From positions 55,079-119,078 of the forward strand of contig CAMCMB010000012.1 of NCBI GenBank assembly GCA_945875845.1: a stretch of 64,000 bases of DNA. The letters are read 5' to 3'. The translations under genes were made by a program, and so were the position numbers. Positions 8,759 through 17,201 of this stretch are shown one piece after another (the first letter of the stretch is position 1; each line of letters begins with the position of its first letter). Below the pieces are notes generated by a model. It had not been told where the DNA came from, ran no database searches, and was given only the letters and a program-made list of their open reading frames with translations. This stretch comes from Pirellula staleyi DSM 6068 (GTDB taxonomy: Bacteria > Planctomycetota > Planctomycetia > Pirellulales > Pirellulaceae).

Positions 8759-11584
8759 ATGATGCAGTTTAAGGATGCTTTTAAACTACTAACTGATTAT
8801 CCACCATTCCCGTGGCAAGAGGCGCTGTATCGAGACTGGTTCAGTACAGGCAACTTTCCAGCCACTTGCAGTTTGCCGACGGGACTCGGCAAAACATCGG
8901 TCGTCGCGGTTTGGCTGATCGCACTTGCCCATCATCCGGAGCAAGTCCCGCGTCGTCTCGTATATGTCGTCAATCGTCGTACCGTAGTCGATCAAACGAC
9001 TAATGAAATCGAGAAATATCGAGCCGCCATTCAAAACGTAGTTGCACTCCAACCAATGCGTGAGCAGCTTGCTAACTTGTGTGCACTACCACTTATCGAC
9101 AAGAACGACAAATCTGTTTCTCCACTCGCGCTGAGCACACTTCGAGGCCAATTCGCCGACAATCGGGAATGGTCCGCCGACCCAACTCGGCCCGCCGTCA
9201 TCGTGGGGACAGTGGATATGATTGGCAGCCGATTGCTCTTCAGCGGTTACGGCGTCGGCTTCAAGAGTAAGCCACTCCATGCGGGGTTTCTCGGTCAAGA
9301 CGTTTTGCTGGTTCACGACGAGGCCCACTTGGAACCAGCGTTTCAAACTCTACTTACCTCGCTTGACCGGGAACAAAAACGATGTAAAGAATTCGGGGTG
9401 TTTCAAGTGATGGAGTTGTCAGCAACGTCTCGCGACCAGGCAAACCCCTTTGAACTAACCCAAAGTGAGCGAGACTGCCCCGACATCCTTCCGGAAATCG
9501 ACACCGAACCCATTCATGTTATTTGGCGACGGCAAAAGGCAACCAAGATCCTGCAGCTCGATGAGGTTGCTGAAGAAAAACAGTCCGCCGAAAGGATTGC
9601 CGAGATTGCACACAAACGAGGAGCCGATTCTGCCGGACAAGGCTCAAATGCTGCCGTATTGGTTTTCGTGCGCAGACTCGATGATGTAAAAGCTGTGTGC
9701 GCAAGACTGACCGACAAGAAGAAAGGTGGCGTTAGCAAAGATCAAGTCCGCCAACTCACTGGAACGATGCGAGGTCTGGAGCGTGACAAGTTCGCAAAGC
9801 ACGATCCGGTCTTCATGCGGTTCCTTCCAGTAAAAAGTCGCAACCCGGACGTTTTTCCGACTGCTGGCACTGTTTATCTCATATGCACTTCTGCCGGCGA
9901 AGTTGGCATTGATATTTCAGCCGATCATTTGGTCTGTGATCTGTCGCCATTCGACAGCATGGCGCAGCGGTTCGGCCGAGTGAATCGCTATGGCGACCGT
10001 TCAGACACACGCATTGACGTCGTCTACCCCAAAGAGATCGGAAAGAAGGACAAGAAGACGGGCGAGTTAAAGGCCGATGCAGTCGACATCAGTCGACGGA
10101 AGACATTGTTGCTGTTGGGAAATTTGCCTGCAGTTGACGAAGGATGTTTCGACGCAAGCCCTTGGGCGCTCAGTAAACTCTCTGCAATTGCGAGGCAAGA
10201 AGCATTCACGCCAGCGCCAACCATTCTCCCAACGTCCGACATCCTCTTCGATGCGTGGGCGATGACATCCATTCGTGAAAACATGCCTGGTCGGCCTGAC
10301 GTTGCGCCCTACCTTCACGGTCTAGCTGACGAACTACCGCAGACGAGTATCGCATGGAGATCGGAACTCGACTTGGTTACTAGCGATCCGAATCCGTCTC
10401 GTGCCCTGCAGGCGATTTTCACCACGCATCGAATTCGACCTCATGAAACTGTGACGGTCAATAGTTACAGAGTCATCGAGTTCTTCAAGGAAATCACAAA
10501 GAAGCGAGACTCACTGCGAAGCACGCGAATCGCAATTCTTTTCTCACGTCAACTTGTCCTCACTACGATCGGAGAATTGATCGACAAACCCGGCCCGCTG
10601 AATGCCGACCCGACGTTGATACTCCCCGCATCGTTTGGTTACTTGAATCGCGATGGGACGCTCGATGCGGATGCGTTGCTCAGCGAAACGAATAACGATG
10701 AATTGCCTCAATCGCTCGATGTTGCGGACCACGCTGGTTACGAGCGAATTTCCGACAGCGCACCACGAGCACGCGTTATCGTCAAACGCACAGACGATGG
10801 ATGGACCGCAAAGTCGCTGATTCCGGGAACTTCGATTGCAACACTGCCAGAGCAGCCCTTTAAGACATCGACAAAACTTGTCAACGAGCTCCGCGGCGAT
10901 CTCTATCGCGCGCAGTTCGTTCAACCAATCGAGTTCAACCAAGAGGATGAGCCAATGCAATGTCTTGTCTCGCTCGCACCGTTACTGGAGCGGCCGGAAA
11001 GTCAGGAGCAGGATCTCAGCTTGCATGTCGATCGAGTCGAACACTTCGCCCGATTGATTGCCGGGAAACTGAATCTCAGCGAGCCATTTCGCAAGGCATT
11101 GATCTTCGCTGCCAAGTGGCATGATGAAGGTAAGAAAGCAGCTCTCTGGCAACGGTACATCGGCGGCCCCAATTCCAACGGCCAACCGATTGGTAAATCC
11201 GCCAAGTGGTGCGACGCAAGGAAGCTCTCCGGCTACCGCCACGAATTCGGTTCGTTGCTCCGCCTCGAACACCCGCAGCGACATCAGACCGGCTGCTCGA
11301 TGCCCGTCGATCCCGACACACGCGATCTCGCGCTGCATCTTATCGCGTCGCATCACGGTCACGCACGACCGCATTTCACCAGCAGTTTCGACAAGGAATT
11401 CTCCGCGCAGGAATGCGAGGCCACCCACATCGAAACCATCCGACGGTTCGCCCGACTCCAGCGCAAGTACGGACGGTGGGGATTGGTCTATCTCGAATCT
11501 CTCCTGCGTGCTGCAGACGCCGCAGCAAGCGCCGGACTGGAAACCGACGACGAATTGGAAGATGCAAATGGAGGCGACTTATGA
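8759..11584 (+). CDS. cas3: CRISPR-associated helicase-nuclease Cas3 (type I-G arrangement, helicase then HD)
   Basis: 941 residues. The superfamily 2 helicase comes first: Walker A in CSLPTGLGKTSVV (about residues 38-46), the DEAH box in VLLVHDEAHLEP (about 185-190), and a motif VI-like RFGRVNRYGDR near 400-410. The HD nuclease domain is at the C-terminus: WHDEGKKAALW at about 786, YRHEFGSLL, and HLIASHHGHARPHF at about 860-873. In most Cas3 proteins HD comes first; the reversed order is typical of type I-G (formerly I-U) systems. Cas3 unwinds and degrades DNA after target recognition by the Cascade-like complex. It is the first gene of the interference operon and overlaps csb3 by ATGA. Confidence 0.95.
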   Translation: MMQFKDAFKLLTDYPPFPWQEALYRDWFSTGNFPATCSLPTGLGKTSVVAVWLIALAHHPEQVPRRLVYVVNRRTVVDQTTNEIEKYRAAIQNVVALQPMREQLANLCALPLIDKNDKSVSPLALSTLRGQFADNREWSADPTRPAVIVGTVDMIGSRLLFSGYGVGFKSKPLHAGFLGQDVLLVHDEAHLEPAFQTLLTSLDREQKRCKEFGVFQVMELSATSRDQANPFELTQSERDCPDILPEIDTEPIHVIWRRQKATKILQLDEVAEEKQSAERIAEIAHKRGADSAGQGSNAAVLVFVRRLDDVKAVCARLTDKKKGGVSKDQVRQLTGTMRGLERDKFAKHDPVFMRFLPVKSRNPDVFPTAGTVYLICTSAGEVGIDISADHLVCDLSPFDSMAQRFGRVNRYGDRSDTRIDVVYPKEIGKKDKKTGELKADAVDISRRKTLLLLGNLPAVDEGCFDASPWALSKLSAIARQEAFTPAPTILPTSDILFDAWAMTSIRENMPGRPDVAPYLHGLADELPQTSIAWRSELDLVTSDPNPSRALQAIFTTHRIRPHETVTVNSYRVIEFFKEITKKRDSLRSTRIAILFSRQLVLTTIGELIDKPGPLNADPTLILPASFGYLNRDGTLDADALLSETNNDELPQSLDVADHAGYERISDSAPRARVIVKRTDDGWTAKSLIPGTSIATLPEQPFKTSTKLVNELRGDLYRAQFVQPIEFNQEDEPMQCLVSLAPLLERPESQEQDLSLHVDRVEHFARLIAGKLNLSEPFRKALIFAAKWHDEGKKAALWQRYIGGPNSNGQPIGKSAKWCDARKLSGYRHEFGSLLRLEHPQRHQTGCSMPVDPDTRDLALHLIASHHGHARPHFTSSFDKEFSAQECEATHIETIRRFARLQRKYGRWGLVYLESLLRAADAAASAGLETDDELEDANGGDL

Positions 11585-12405
11585 GCGACTTGACAGCCAA
11601 CATTACCGTTCCCGTGGACCTGACTAATCCCGGGCAATTCTTCGCTTGTTGTGGGCTTCTCGAATTGGCGGATCGGCTGTGGCCAGGTGCAGAGGGTTGG
11701 TTCGGACTACGGGCATTTTGCATTCGTACCGTTGACCAGTCGAAGTCGCTCTCAGAACTCATCGGCGAAGTTCGTTCAACGGTCTTTGATGTCGGTAACG
11801 ACACGGAAAGCGAGGATGATGATAACGACGAAGAGGCTCCTTCCGTTGAACCAATTCACGTTCAATGGAAGAACAACACGCCTGCGATTCATCTCGATTG
11901 GTGGAGCGAGAAATCAATTAAACCTTGGGCAGGTTCTATGAAGGAACGTGTCATCTTTCGAGCGATGCTTGATGCCATCGATCCGTCGAAGACTGATCCA
12001 TTGGGAGATTTGAAAGCCGTTCTCTACAAGCCACCGACAAAGAAGAACCCAGCCAAAAAAGAGCCGTTCTACTTCGATCCCCGTCGCGGAAATAAATCGC
12101 ATCCTCTGGACTCGGGGTTCTCACCAGACACACACAAGATGCAGGCTGAGTGCTGCCCAGCGCTTGAGGCACTTTGTTTCATCGGCCTGCAACGCGCCCG
12201 ACCAGCGTCAACCGGAGTCGCCAACCAGTCTCGCTACACGGCCTGGACACATCACATCCCGGCCAGCCTTATTGGTCCGGTTGTCTGCGGAATTGCCCCA
12301 ATTCCCGGCTCATTGAACTATGTGTTCAAAAATTACTTCCGAACTGACCAGCGAAAGCACAAAACCTTTTCCCAAGCGATTCTCGAAAGGAACAAAAATG
12401 TCTGA
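11581..12405 (+). CDS. csb3: Csb3 (Cas8-like subunit of a type I-G CRISPR complex)
   Basis: 274 residues; the ATG at 11581 overlaps the cas3 stop. The N-terminus DLTNPGQFFACCGLLELADR, followed by LWPGAEGWF, is characteristic of Csb3, the protein found in place of Csx17 in one branch of type I-U/I-G loci such as that of Geobacter. An acidic low-complexity stretch (ESEDDDNDEE, about residues 77-86) interrupts the middle. By position and family it should be the large-subunit equivalent that recognises the PAM in the Csb1/Csb2 complex. That role is inferred, since Csb3 is much smaller than ordinary Cas8. It overlaps csb1 by 8 bp. Confidence 0.85.
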   Translation: MSDLTANITVPVDLTNPGQFFACCGLLELADRLWPGAEGWFGLRAFCIRTVDQSKSLSELIGEVRSTVFDVGNDTESEDDDNDEEAPSVEPIHVQWKNNTPAIHLDWWSEKSIKPWAGSMKERVIFRAMLDAIDPSKTDPLGDLKAVLYKPPTKKNPAKKEPFYFDPRRGNKSHPLDSGFSPDTHKMQAECCPALEALCFIGLQRARPASTGVANQSRYTAWTHHIPASLIGPVVCGIAPIPGSLNYVFKNYFRTDQRKHKTFSQAILERNKNV

Positions 12406-13780
12406 TGCAGCGCAATTTGATTACACCGAGTTCGACAAGTTACTCGCGGCAGACGGTCCCGTTGCGATTGTTGGCCAGCAACAATTGAAGATCGCAGCGA
12501 TCTCTACGGATGAAATTGTCTTCCCTCCGAGCTACGCTAATCCATCGGAAAAAAAGGACGACCCGCCGGTTTACAACATTGATTTCATCGACCCGTCCGA
12601 TCCGTCAAAAAATGTCTGCGTGCTCGACAGTGTTCCGTCCCAAGCAAATCGCATGGAGCCTCTGTTCGAACTGCCTGCGTATGCAGCACTCGTCCCACAG
12701 TATTCTGTGAAGCTCTTGGATGACGCGCCGCCCGTCAGCATCTTGCAGGTCGGGCACAGACTTGCTGACGCATTGTTTCGAGGAACAATTATCCGAGACG
12801 CAATCGTGACGGCGTTCAACGCATACGCGCGAGGGAACGCTACGCCGCTGGCCAAGCTTGGTGCGACGAGCATTTTATTCGGAGTTTGGGACTCTCGAGG
12901 CACTGGCATCAAAGTTCCACGCCTCGTCAATTCGATCGTTAGAGCATTCAACGTGACCCAGTTGAAGCGTTCAGCTCAGTACAGCCCGCCAATCAAGTAC
13001 GACCAAGAGGGATTGCTACCTGCTGGCCTTGAAGGGAAGCCTGCTGACCACGGCCTTGCCGATGTGCCATCGACGCACAAAATTGGTGGCGTGCTGATCA
13101 AGGGTGATATCCGGCGGGACTTCTCACTCAACCTCTCTGTCTTGCGTGCATTGAAAGGTGCTGACAACTCGGAGACCGAAAAGTTACAACGATACGTTTT
13201 GGGCCTCGCTTTGATAGCGCTGACAGCAACCCCTGAGTCTACGTTTCGGCAAGGGTGTCAGTTGCTTCCGAAGGGAGCAGCAACGTGGAAGCAGTTCTTC
13301 GCAGACGGAAACGAGACTGAATGGAATCCAGCCAGACTTGATATTGCGAAATTCGCAAGTGCTGCTGCCAATGGATTCAGCATCACTCAGCCACCGGATC
13401 AACCACTCGTCTTCGACAAAGCCAGCCTTAAGACATCGATTGACCGCGATGCCAAAAAGAAGGCAGACAAGAAGGCGACAAATGAACCTCCGCTGGATGT
13501 CATTGGCAAACTTGTTGACGCACTCAAGGTCTCAAATAACGGGAAAAAGTTGAATGATGCGCCGTTGAAGAAACTGACAGAACATCTTGAGACGATTGCC
13601 GAAGGTCCGATGAAAGCGATGAGAGACTCGCTGTTGGCGGCAATGTTCGGGTCGGATGAGCCAGCCGAGAAACTTGCCAAGCTCAAAGAGTTGGTCGCGG
13701 CTGCCAAGACCTCTGAATCTGATAACACGGAGGCCGCAACGGTTAATACTGAAGCATCGCCAACGGGGAGCGAGTCATGA
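12398..13780 (+). CDS. csb1: Csb1 (Cas7 backbone subunit, GSU0053 family) with helical C-terminal extension
   Basis: 460 residues. ATG 12398 is chosen because it has a strong ribosome site (AAAGGA) and gives the family N-terminus MSDAAQFDYTEFDKLLAADG. The Cas7-type features of GSU0053 proteins follow: EIVFPPSYANP, VCVLDSVPSQANRMEPLF (about 66-83), FGVWDSRGTGIKVPRLV (about 165-181), and a long RRDFSLNLSVLRALKG segment. Copies of this protein coat the crRNA spacer. The last 100 or so residues (from about 355) are Lys/Ala/Glu-rich and predicted helical (PPLDVIGKLVDALK, EKLAKLKELVAAAK) and end in a Ser/Thr/Glu tail. This looks like an addition to the basic Cas7 fold. It overlaps csb2 by ATGA. Confidence 0.92.
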   Translation: MSDAAQFDYTEFDKLLAADGPVAIVGQQQLKIAAISTDEIVFPPSYANPSEKKDDPPVYNIDFIDPSDPSKNVCVLDSVPSQANRMEPLFELPAYAALVPQYSVKLLDDAPPVSILQVGHRLADALFRGTIIRDAIVTAFNAYARGNATPLAKLGATSILFGVWDSRGTGIKVPRLVNSIVRAFNVTQLKRSAQYSPPIKYDQEGLLPAGLEGKPADHGLADVPSTHKIGGVLIKGDIRRDFSLNLSVLRALKGADNSETEKLQRYVLGLALIALTATPESTFRQGCQLLPKGAATWKQFFADGNETEWNPARLDIAKFASAAANGFSITQPPDQPLVFDKASLKTSIDRDAKKKADKKATNEPPLDVIGKLVDALKVSNNGKKLNDAPLKKLTEHLETIAEGPMKAMRDSLLAAMFGSDEPAEKLAKLKELVAAAKTSESDNTEAATVNTEASPTGSES

Positions 13781-15330
13781 CATTTCTTCTCGTCACCGTT
13801 CGGTTTCTCGACGACCGTTACCACGGCCTTCTTGATCGAGGCGGTCCTCCGGAGTGGCCACCTTCGCCGTTTCGATTGTTTCAGGCTCTTGTTGCAGGTG
13901 TCGCTCGGCGTGGTGAACTCGTCATCGGTGAAGACACACCTGATAACACGAACTTCACTGAAGTTGGTCAAGCAATTGGTTGGCTCCAACGGCGTACCTC
14001 GCCAATCATCATCGCGCCGAAATCGCAGACGGGGCAGGCCATCACTCGCTTTGTTCCCAACAATGACGGGGACAAGAAATTCGATCGACAAGAACGGCTC
14101 ACAGCGAAGGCCACCATTCCGACGTTGTTCGTACTGGAACCAAACCAGAAACCCGAAGTGCATTATGTGTGGGATATCAGCAACCAGTCCGACGCGCCGC
14201 TTCAGCAACTTCGTGATGCGGCCCGGAGCCTGACTTCGTTGGGCTGGGGAATTGACATGGCCTTCGCCGATGCGCGCTCTGGGACGCAAGCGGAAGTCGA
14301 ATCTCTGCAGGGAGTCCGTTGGCATCCAAAGTTAGGGGTATGGCGCGATGAAGGGATGTTGCGAGTTCCGCTCGTCGATCAAGAATCGCTAACGTGCTCT
14401 TTATGTGACTTGCGTCATTGCCACGAAACCGCGATAAACCGCATCCAACACGGCCACCCGCTCAGAATCGTCGACAAGCCAAAAGTCTTCGATCGCGTGT
14501 TCTACGCAAGCATCGAGCGATTGATAGGCCGCCCCACTGCAGTCTTCAAGCTGCTCGACGCTAACGACGATACCTACTCGTATTCGCAGTCTAAGCTCAT
14601 TCATATTGCAGGGATGGTGCGGCATTTGGCCATCGAATGCATGAAGACCAATCCTCCGACTGACCTGCGAGACTACTCGTTCGAGGACTGGCTTCGCGCG
14701 TATGTTGCCGGTCATCTATCGGATGAGGACAAGGCTGCGAACCAACCTCATGCGCAGTTTTCATTCGTGCCCTTGCCATCAATCGGCCACCCGCACACCG
14801 ACCCTTCGATTCGCCGAGTCATGATCATCTCTCCGCTCGGCGATGATGCCTGGCTTGAACACTTGAGCCGCCAGCTTGCAGGGGAGGAACTCAAGCCTCT
14901 GCCCGGCACTACGCTGCCGCTCGGTACACGCCTGGAACGTGTTCGCGCCGAAACCAAGGATGGCGTTCGCGACAAATACACTCAAGCTGCCAACGCGTGG
15001 GCAAGTTTTACTCCGGTACTTCTCCCCGGCCACGACGATCATAAGCCGGAAAAGACTCGCAAGCTGATTGAAAAGGCCCTTCAACAATCTGGTATCGAGC
15101 AACCATGCGAGTTTGAATGGAGCGCGTTCTCGTATTTCCCGAAGGCGCTTTCGGCGCACAAATACGACCGCCAAAAGCGACCGACAGGTTACATTCGACC
15201 GAGCCACTTGCTCAATAACACCGCCATCCACTTAGAACTTCGTTTTAATGACGGCGTGAGAGTCCCCGGTCCGCTTGCAATCGGATCTGGGCGACATTGC
15301 GGCTTTGGATTGATGGCAGCGATTGAATAA
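13777..15330 (+). CDS. csb2: Csb2 (Cas5-Cas6 fusion, GSU0054 family)
   Basis: 517 residues; ATG 13777 overlaps the csb1 stop. The N-terminus MTFLLVTVRFLDDRYHG, then PPEWPPSPFRLFQALVAG, is the Cas5-like RAMP domain of the Csb2 family. The C-terminus ends with a glycine-rich RAMP loop, GPLAIGSGRHCGFGLM, of the Cas6 type. Csb2 should both cap the 5' handle of the crRNA and cut the pre-crRNA at each repeat. The repeat is strongly hairpin-forming, as expected for Cas6 processing. It is the last gene of the overlapping interference block. The 225 bp after it (15331-15555) hold no recognised feature, and no degenerate CRISPR repeat was found there. Confidence 0.92.
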   Translation: MTFLLVTVRFLDDRYHGLLDRGGPPEWPPSPFRLFQALVAGVARRGELVIGEDTPDNTNFTEVGQAIGWLQRRTSPIIIAPKSQTGQAITRFVPNNDGDKKFDRQERLTAKATIPTLFVLEPNQKPEVHYVWDISNQSDAPLQQLRDAARSLTSLGWGIDMAFADARSGTQAEVESLQGVRWHPKLGVWRDEGMLRVPLVDQESLTCSLCDLRHCHETAINRIQHGHPLRIVDKPKVFDRVFYASIERLIGRPTAVFKLLDANDDTYSYSQSKLIHIAGMVRHLAIECMKTNPPTDLRDYSFEDWLRAYVAGHLSDEDKAANQPHAQFSFVPLPSIGHPHTDPSIRRVMIISPLGDDAWLEHLSRQLAGEELKPLPGTTLPLGTRLERVRAETKDGVRDKYTQAANAWASFTPVLLPGHDDHKPEKTRKLIEKALQQSGIEQPCEFEWSAFSYFPKALSAHKYDRQKRPTGYIRPSHLLNNTAIHLELRFNDGVRVPGPLAIGSGRHCGFGLMAAIE

Positions 15331-15555
15331 CAATTAAAAAAATCGCGAACCTATGTTGATTGCTACACAGGAAACCTATTTGATGCCATCCGAAGGATAC
15401 ACTGCGTCGCGAGCAGTATCGATATTTTTTCCTCAAGCGAAAAACTTGCTAAGACAAAGTAGTGGAAGAAGACCTAGTACCTTGACTCGCCGATGTAACG
15501 CGCTTAATGAAGTCTACTATCTACGAAGAGTGGGGTGGTTACACCAATCGCGATC

Positions 15556-16335
15556 ATGAAACAACTCACGAAGTCAAACTACAAAAGCGATAAACTTTAT
15601 CCCTCGGTCGTTCGTGCTGGCACTGCCATTCTCGAACGAAAACTGTTCATCTCCGCCATCGAAATTTTGAACGAATTGGATCGGCTCGATAGGAAACTCT
15701 ATGACGATTGGCGCTTTGGCCGAATCCCCTATCTTGAACGTGTCACCAACGGTGGACTCGGAATGCTAAACCGCATCTTAAAGATCATTCAGCTCCATTG
15801 CCATGAACGCGGTCTGAAACCATCTCACACCGTTTACAACCGATGGGGCAAAGGTCCCAAAACGCTCTTGCGATTCTCCATAAGTGGGGAAGCCAACCTT
15901 GAAATTGCTTACTCAACGCATTGGATCGCTGAGGGAGAACCCAAGATCGCAACCACCGCCGCTGAACTTCCATTGACGGAAAGTCCTCCAATCTGCACCT
16001 TCGTTGCACGACGCTCCGCGTCGTCGCTCAGACAGAATCACGACGGCGGAGCGTCGTGCAACGAAAAAAAGAAACTTCGTTGTACGACGCTCCGCGTCGT
16101 ATCCCCCAATCCTGCAATACACAACAAATTTCGCCCCTCTCAGACTGACTTGTCCCCCAAAAAAAAGAACAACGCATGTTCTTGCTTGTGTCTAGCCATC
16201 ATTGATATGCTTAAAACACCCGCGAGCTTCATCGCGCGCTCAAGCGACGTTTTTGCTCTCGGAACCTACTTTTCGTCACTCATCAGATACGACGCGGAGC
16301 GTCGTACAACGAATGATGCCCGAACTACCGTTTGA
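15556..16335 (+). CDS. Conserved protein of unknown family, C-terminus altered by REP sequences
   Basis: 259 residues from ATG 15556 to the stop at 16335. Residues 1-140 look like a genuine compact domain: MKQLTKSNYKSDKLYPSVVR, ILNELDRLDRKLYDDWRFGR, and RGLKPSHTVYNRWGKGP followed by LLRFSISGEANLE. I recall similar sequences as unannotated proteins in other bacteria but cannot name a family. From about residue 145 the frame runs through three REP palindromes, giving VARRSASS- and CTTLRVVS-like translations, and it overlaps the RAYT start. So the tail is probably not original, and the gene may be truncated by the REP insertion. It lies in line with the cas operon, between csb2 and cas2. Confidence 0.55.
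   Translation: MKQLTKSNYKSDKLYPSVVRAGTAILERKLFISAIEILNELDRLDRKLYDDWRFGRIPYLERVTNGGLGMLNRILKIIQLHCHERGLKPSHTVYNRWGKGPKTLLRFSISGEANLEIAYSTHWIAEGEPKIATTAAELPLTESPPICTFVARRSASSLRQNHDGGASCNEKKKLRCTTLRVVSPNPAIHNKFRPSQTDLSPKKKNNACSCLCLAIIDMLKTPASFIARSSDVFALGTYFSSLIRYDAERRTTNDARTTV
16001..16103. repeat. Three REP palindromes (two direct, one inverted)
   Basis: Copies are at 16001-16026 (direct, TTGCACGACGCTCCGCG), 16041-16064 (inverted, CGGAGCGTCGTGCAACGA) and 16076-16103 (direct, TTGTACGACGCTCCGCGTCG). Each contains the core ACGCTCCGCGT, which folds into a short hairpin. The inverted pair can also form a larger stem, as in bacterial interspersed mosaic elements. They lie inside the 3' part of the unknown gene. 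Confidence 0.8.
16286..16313. repeat. REP palindrome touching the RAYT start codon
   Basis: An inverted copy (ATACGACGCGGAGCGTCG, then TACAACGAA) ends at the A of the first of two ATG codons of the RAYT gene. This placement could let the hairpin or the bound transposase affect translation of the RAYT. Confidence 0.75.
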
Positions 16336-16972
16336 TCTCTTTGATCCCGAAGCCGAAGTTGACGTCTCCGAACGACTGTTGCCACATTGGTTTCAGCCAG
16401 GTGTCATTACCTTCATCACCTTCCGTACCGCAGATTCGATTCCACACGAAGTTCTCCTGCGCTGGTTGGACGAGCTCCGAGAATGGCTTAGACAACAGGG
16501 TGTCGAGACAAAACCCAATGCTCCTCTTCCTGACGTAGAATCCTTGCCCGCCGAATTGCAAAGCCCCTATCGACGACACCGTTTCCACAAGTGGAATGAT
16601 CATCTAGACGACTGCCACGGCGCTTGCCATCTGCGGAAACGTGACCTAGCCGAAATCGTCCTTAAATCACTTCGCCATTTCGACGCTGAGCGATACGAAT
16701 TGGATTGCTGTATCGTCATGCCCAACCATGTCCACCTTTTGGCAGCGTTCCATTTGCCCACCACTTGTCGCAGCCAGTCCGAAAGCTGGCGCCACTATAC
16801 GGCATTTCGAATCAATCAACGTTTGAAACAAAAAGGGGAATTTTGGCAGAGCGAGCCCTTTGACCATCTGGTGCGAAGCCCCGAGCAATTCGTTTATCTA
16901 CGAAACTACATCGCAGAAAACGGAATCAAAGCCAAATTACCGCCAACAGATTATTTTTATTGGAGTAAATAG
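16316..16972 (+). CDS. REP-associated tyrosine transposase (RAYT, Y1/HUH family)
   Basis: 218 residues from ATG 16316 (ATG 16313 is equally possible). The protein opens MPELPFDLFDPEAEVDVSER, then has a YHIT-like strand (GVITFITFRTADSIP). The HUH motif is clear as IVMPNHVHLLAAF (His at about 138 and 140), and RNYIAENGIKAKL near the C-terminus carries the expected nucleophilic tyrosine. RAYTs bind and cut REP hairpin DNA, and they usually exist as single domesticated copies. The gene is intact and flanked on both sides by REP palindromes. It is in the same direction as the cas genes, so it is probably transcribed with them. Confidence 0.9.
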   Translation: MPELPFDLFDPEAEVDVSERLLPHWFQPGVITFITFRTADSIPHEVLLRWLDELREWLRQQGVETKPNAPLPDVESLPAELQSPYRRHRFHKWNDHLDDCHGACHLRKRDLAEIVLKSLRHFDAERYELDCCIVMPNHVHLLAAFHLPTTCRSQSESWRHYTAFRINQRLKQKGEFWQSEPFDHLVRSPEQFVYLRNYIAENGIKAKLPPTDYFYWSK

Positions 16973-16978
16973 TCGCTC

Positions 16979-17080
16979 TTCGTTGTACGACGCTCCGCGT
17001 CGTATCCAGATAATAGCTAAGAATTGAACGATCAGGAATCAATGATCGGATCAGGACGACGCGGAGCTTCGTCCAACGAA
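16979..17080. repeat. Facing pair of REP palindromes downstream of the RAYT
   Basis: A direct copy at 16979-17007 (TTCGTTGTACGACGCTCCGC) and a diverged inverted copy at 17055-17080 (GACGCGGAGCTTCGTCCAAC) are separated by about 47 bp. The pair is the downstream boundary of the REP/RAYT unit and ends 2 bp before a boxA-like sequence. Confidence 0.8.
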
Positions 17081-17082
17081 GT

Positions 17083-17095
17083 TGCTCTTTGACAA
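17083..17095 (+). promoter_or_regulatory. boxA-like antitermination motif upstream of cas2, cas4-cas1 and the CRISPR array
   Basis: TGCTCTTTGACAA matches the boxA element of rRNA leaders (E. coli TGCTCTTTAACAA) at 12 of 13 positions. In RNA, boxA recruits NusB-NusE and protects long untranslated transcripts from Rho. boxA motifs are known upstream of CRISPR loci in several bacteria. Here it lies about 107 bp before cas2 and directly after the last REP hairpin. It is on the correct strand to cover cas2, cas4-cas1 and the roughly 5 kb array. The overlapping TTGACA could instead be a -35 box; I see no good -10 at 17 bp. Confidence 0.6.
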
Positions 17096-17201
17096 TCTGG
17101 TTGATTTCTTTTTCTTGCTTTGTCGCTTGAGACCGAGTCGAATTCGAACTAGCGTAAGGAGTGTGCACCGCAATCTCTTTTATGCTCAAAGGGTTTTTTG
17201 T

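Larger units (their letters stand above)
16001..17080 (+). mobile_element. REP/RAYT element inserted between interference and adaptation cas genes
   Basis: Six copies of a GACGCTCCGCGTCGT-type palindrome flank a REP-associated tyrosine transposase gene. Three lie at 16001-16103, one inverted at 16286-16313 directly against the RAYT start, and a facing pair at 16979-17007 and 17055-17080. This is the usual structure of a RAYT with its own REP sequences. The whole unit lies between csb2 and its trailing gene on one side and cas2 on the other, so it splits what is normally one cas operon. Confidence 0.8.

Noticed and set aside
15331..15555. Search for a CRISPR-regulated toxin-antitoxin (CreTA-like) with a degenerate repeat
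   Set aside because: No segment resembling the repeat stem or the ATTGAAGC handle was found between csb2 and the unknown gene.
16165..16183. AAGAACA-acgca-TGTTCTT hairpin next to an A-run, which would be a terminator on the minus strand
   Set aside because: The stem is short and AT-rich, and no minus-strand gene is there to be terminated.
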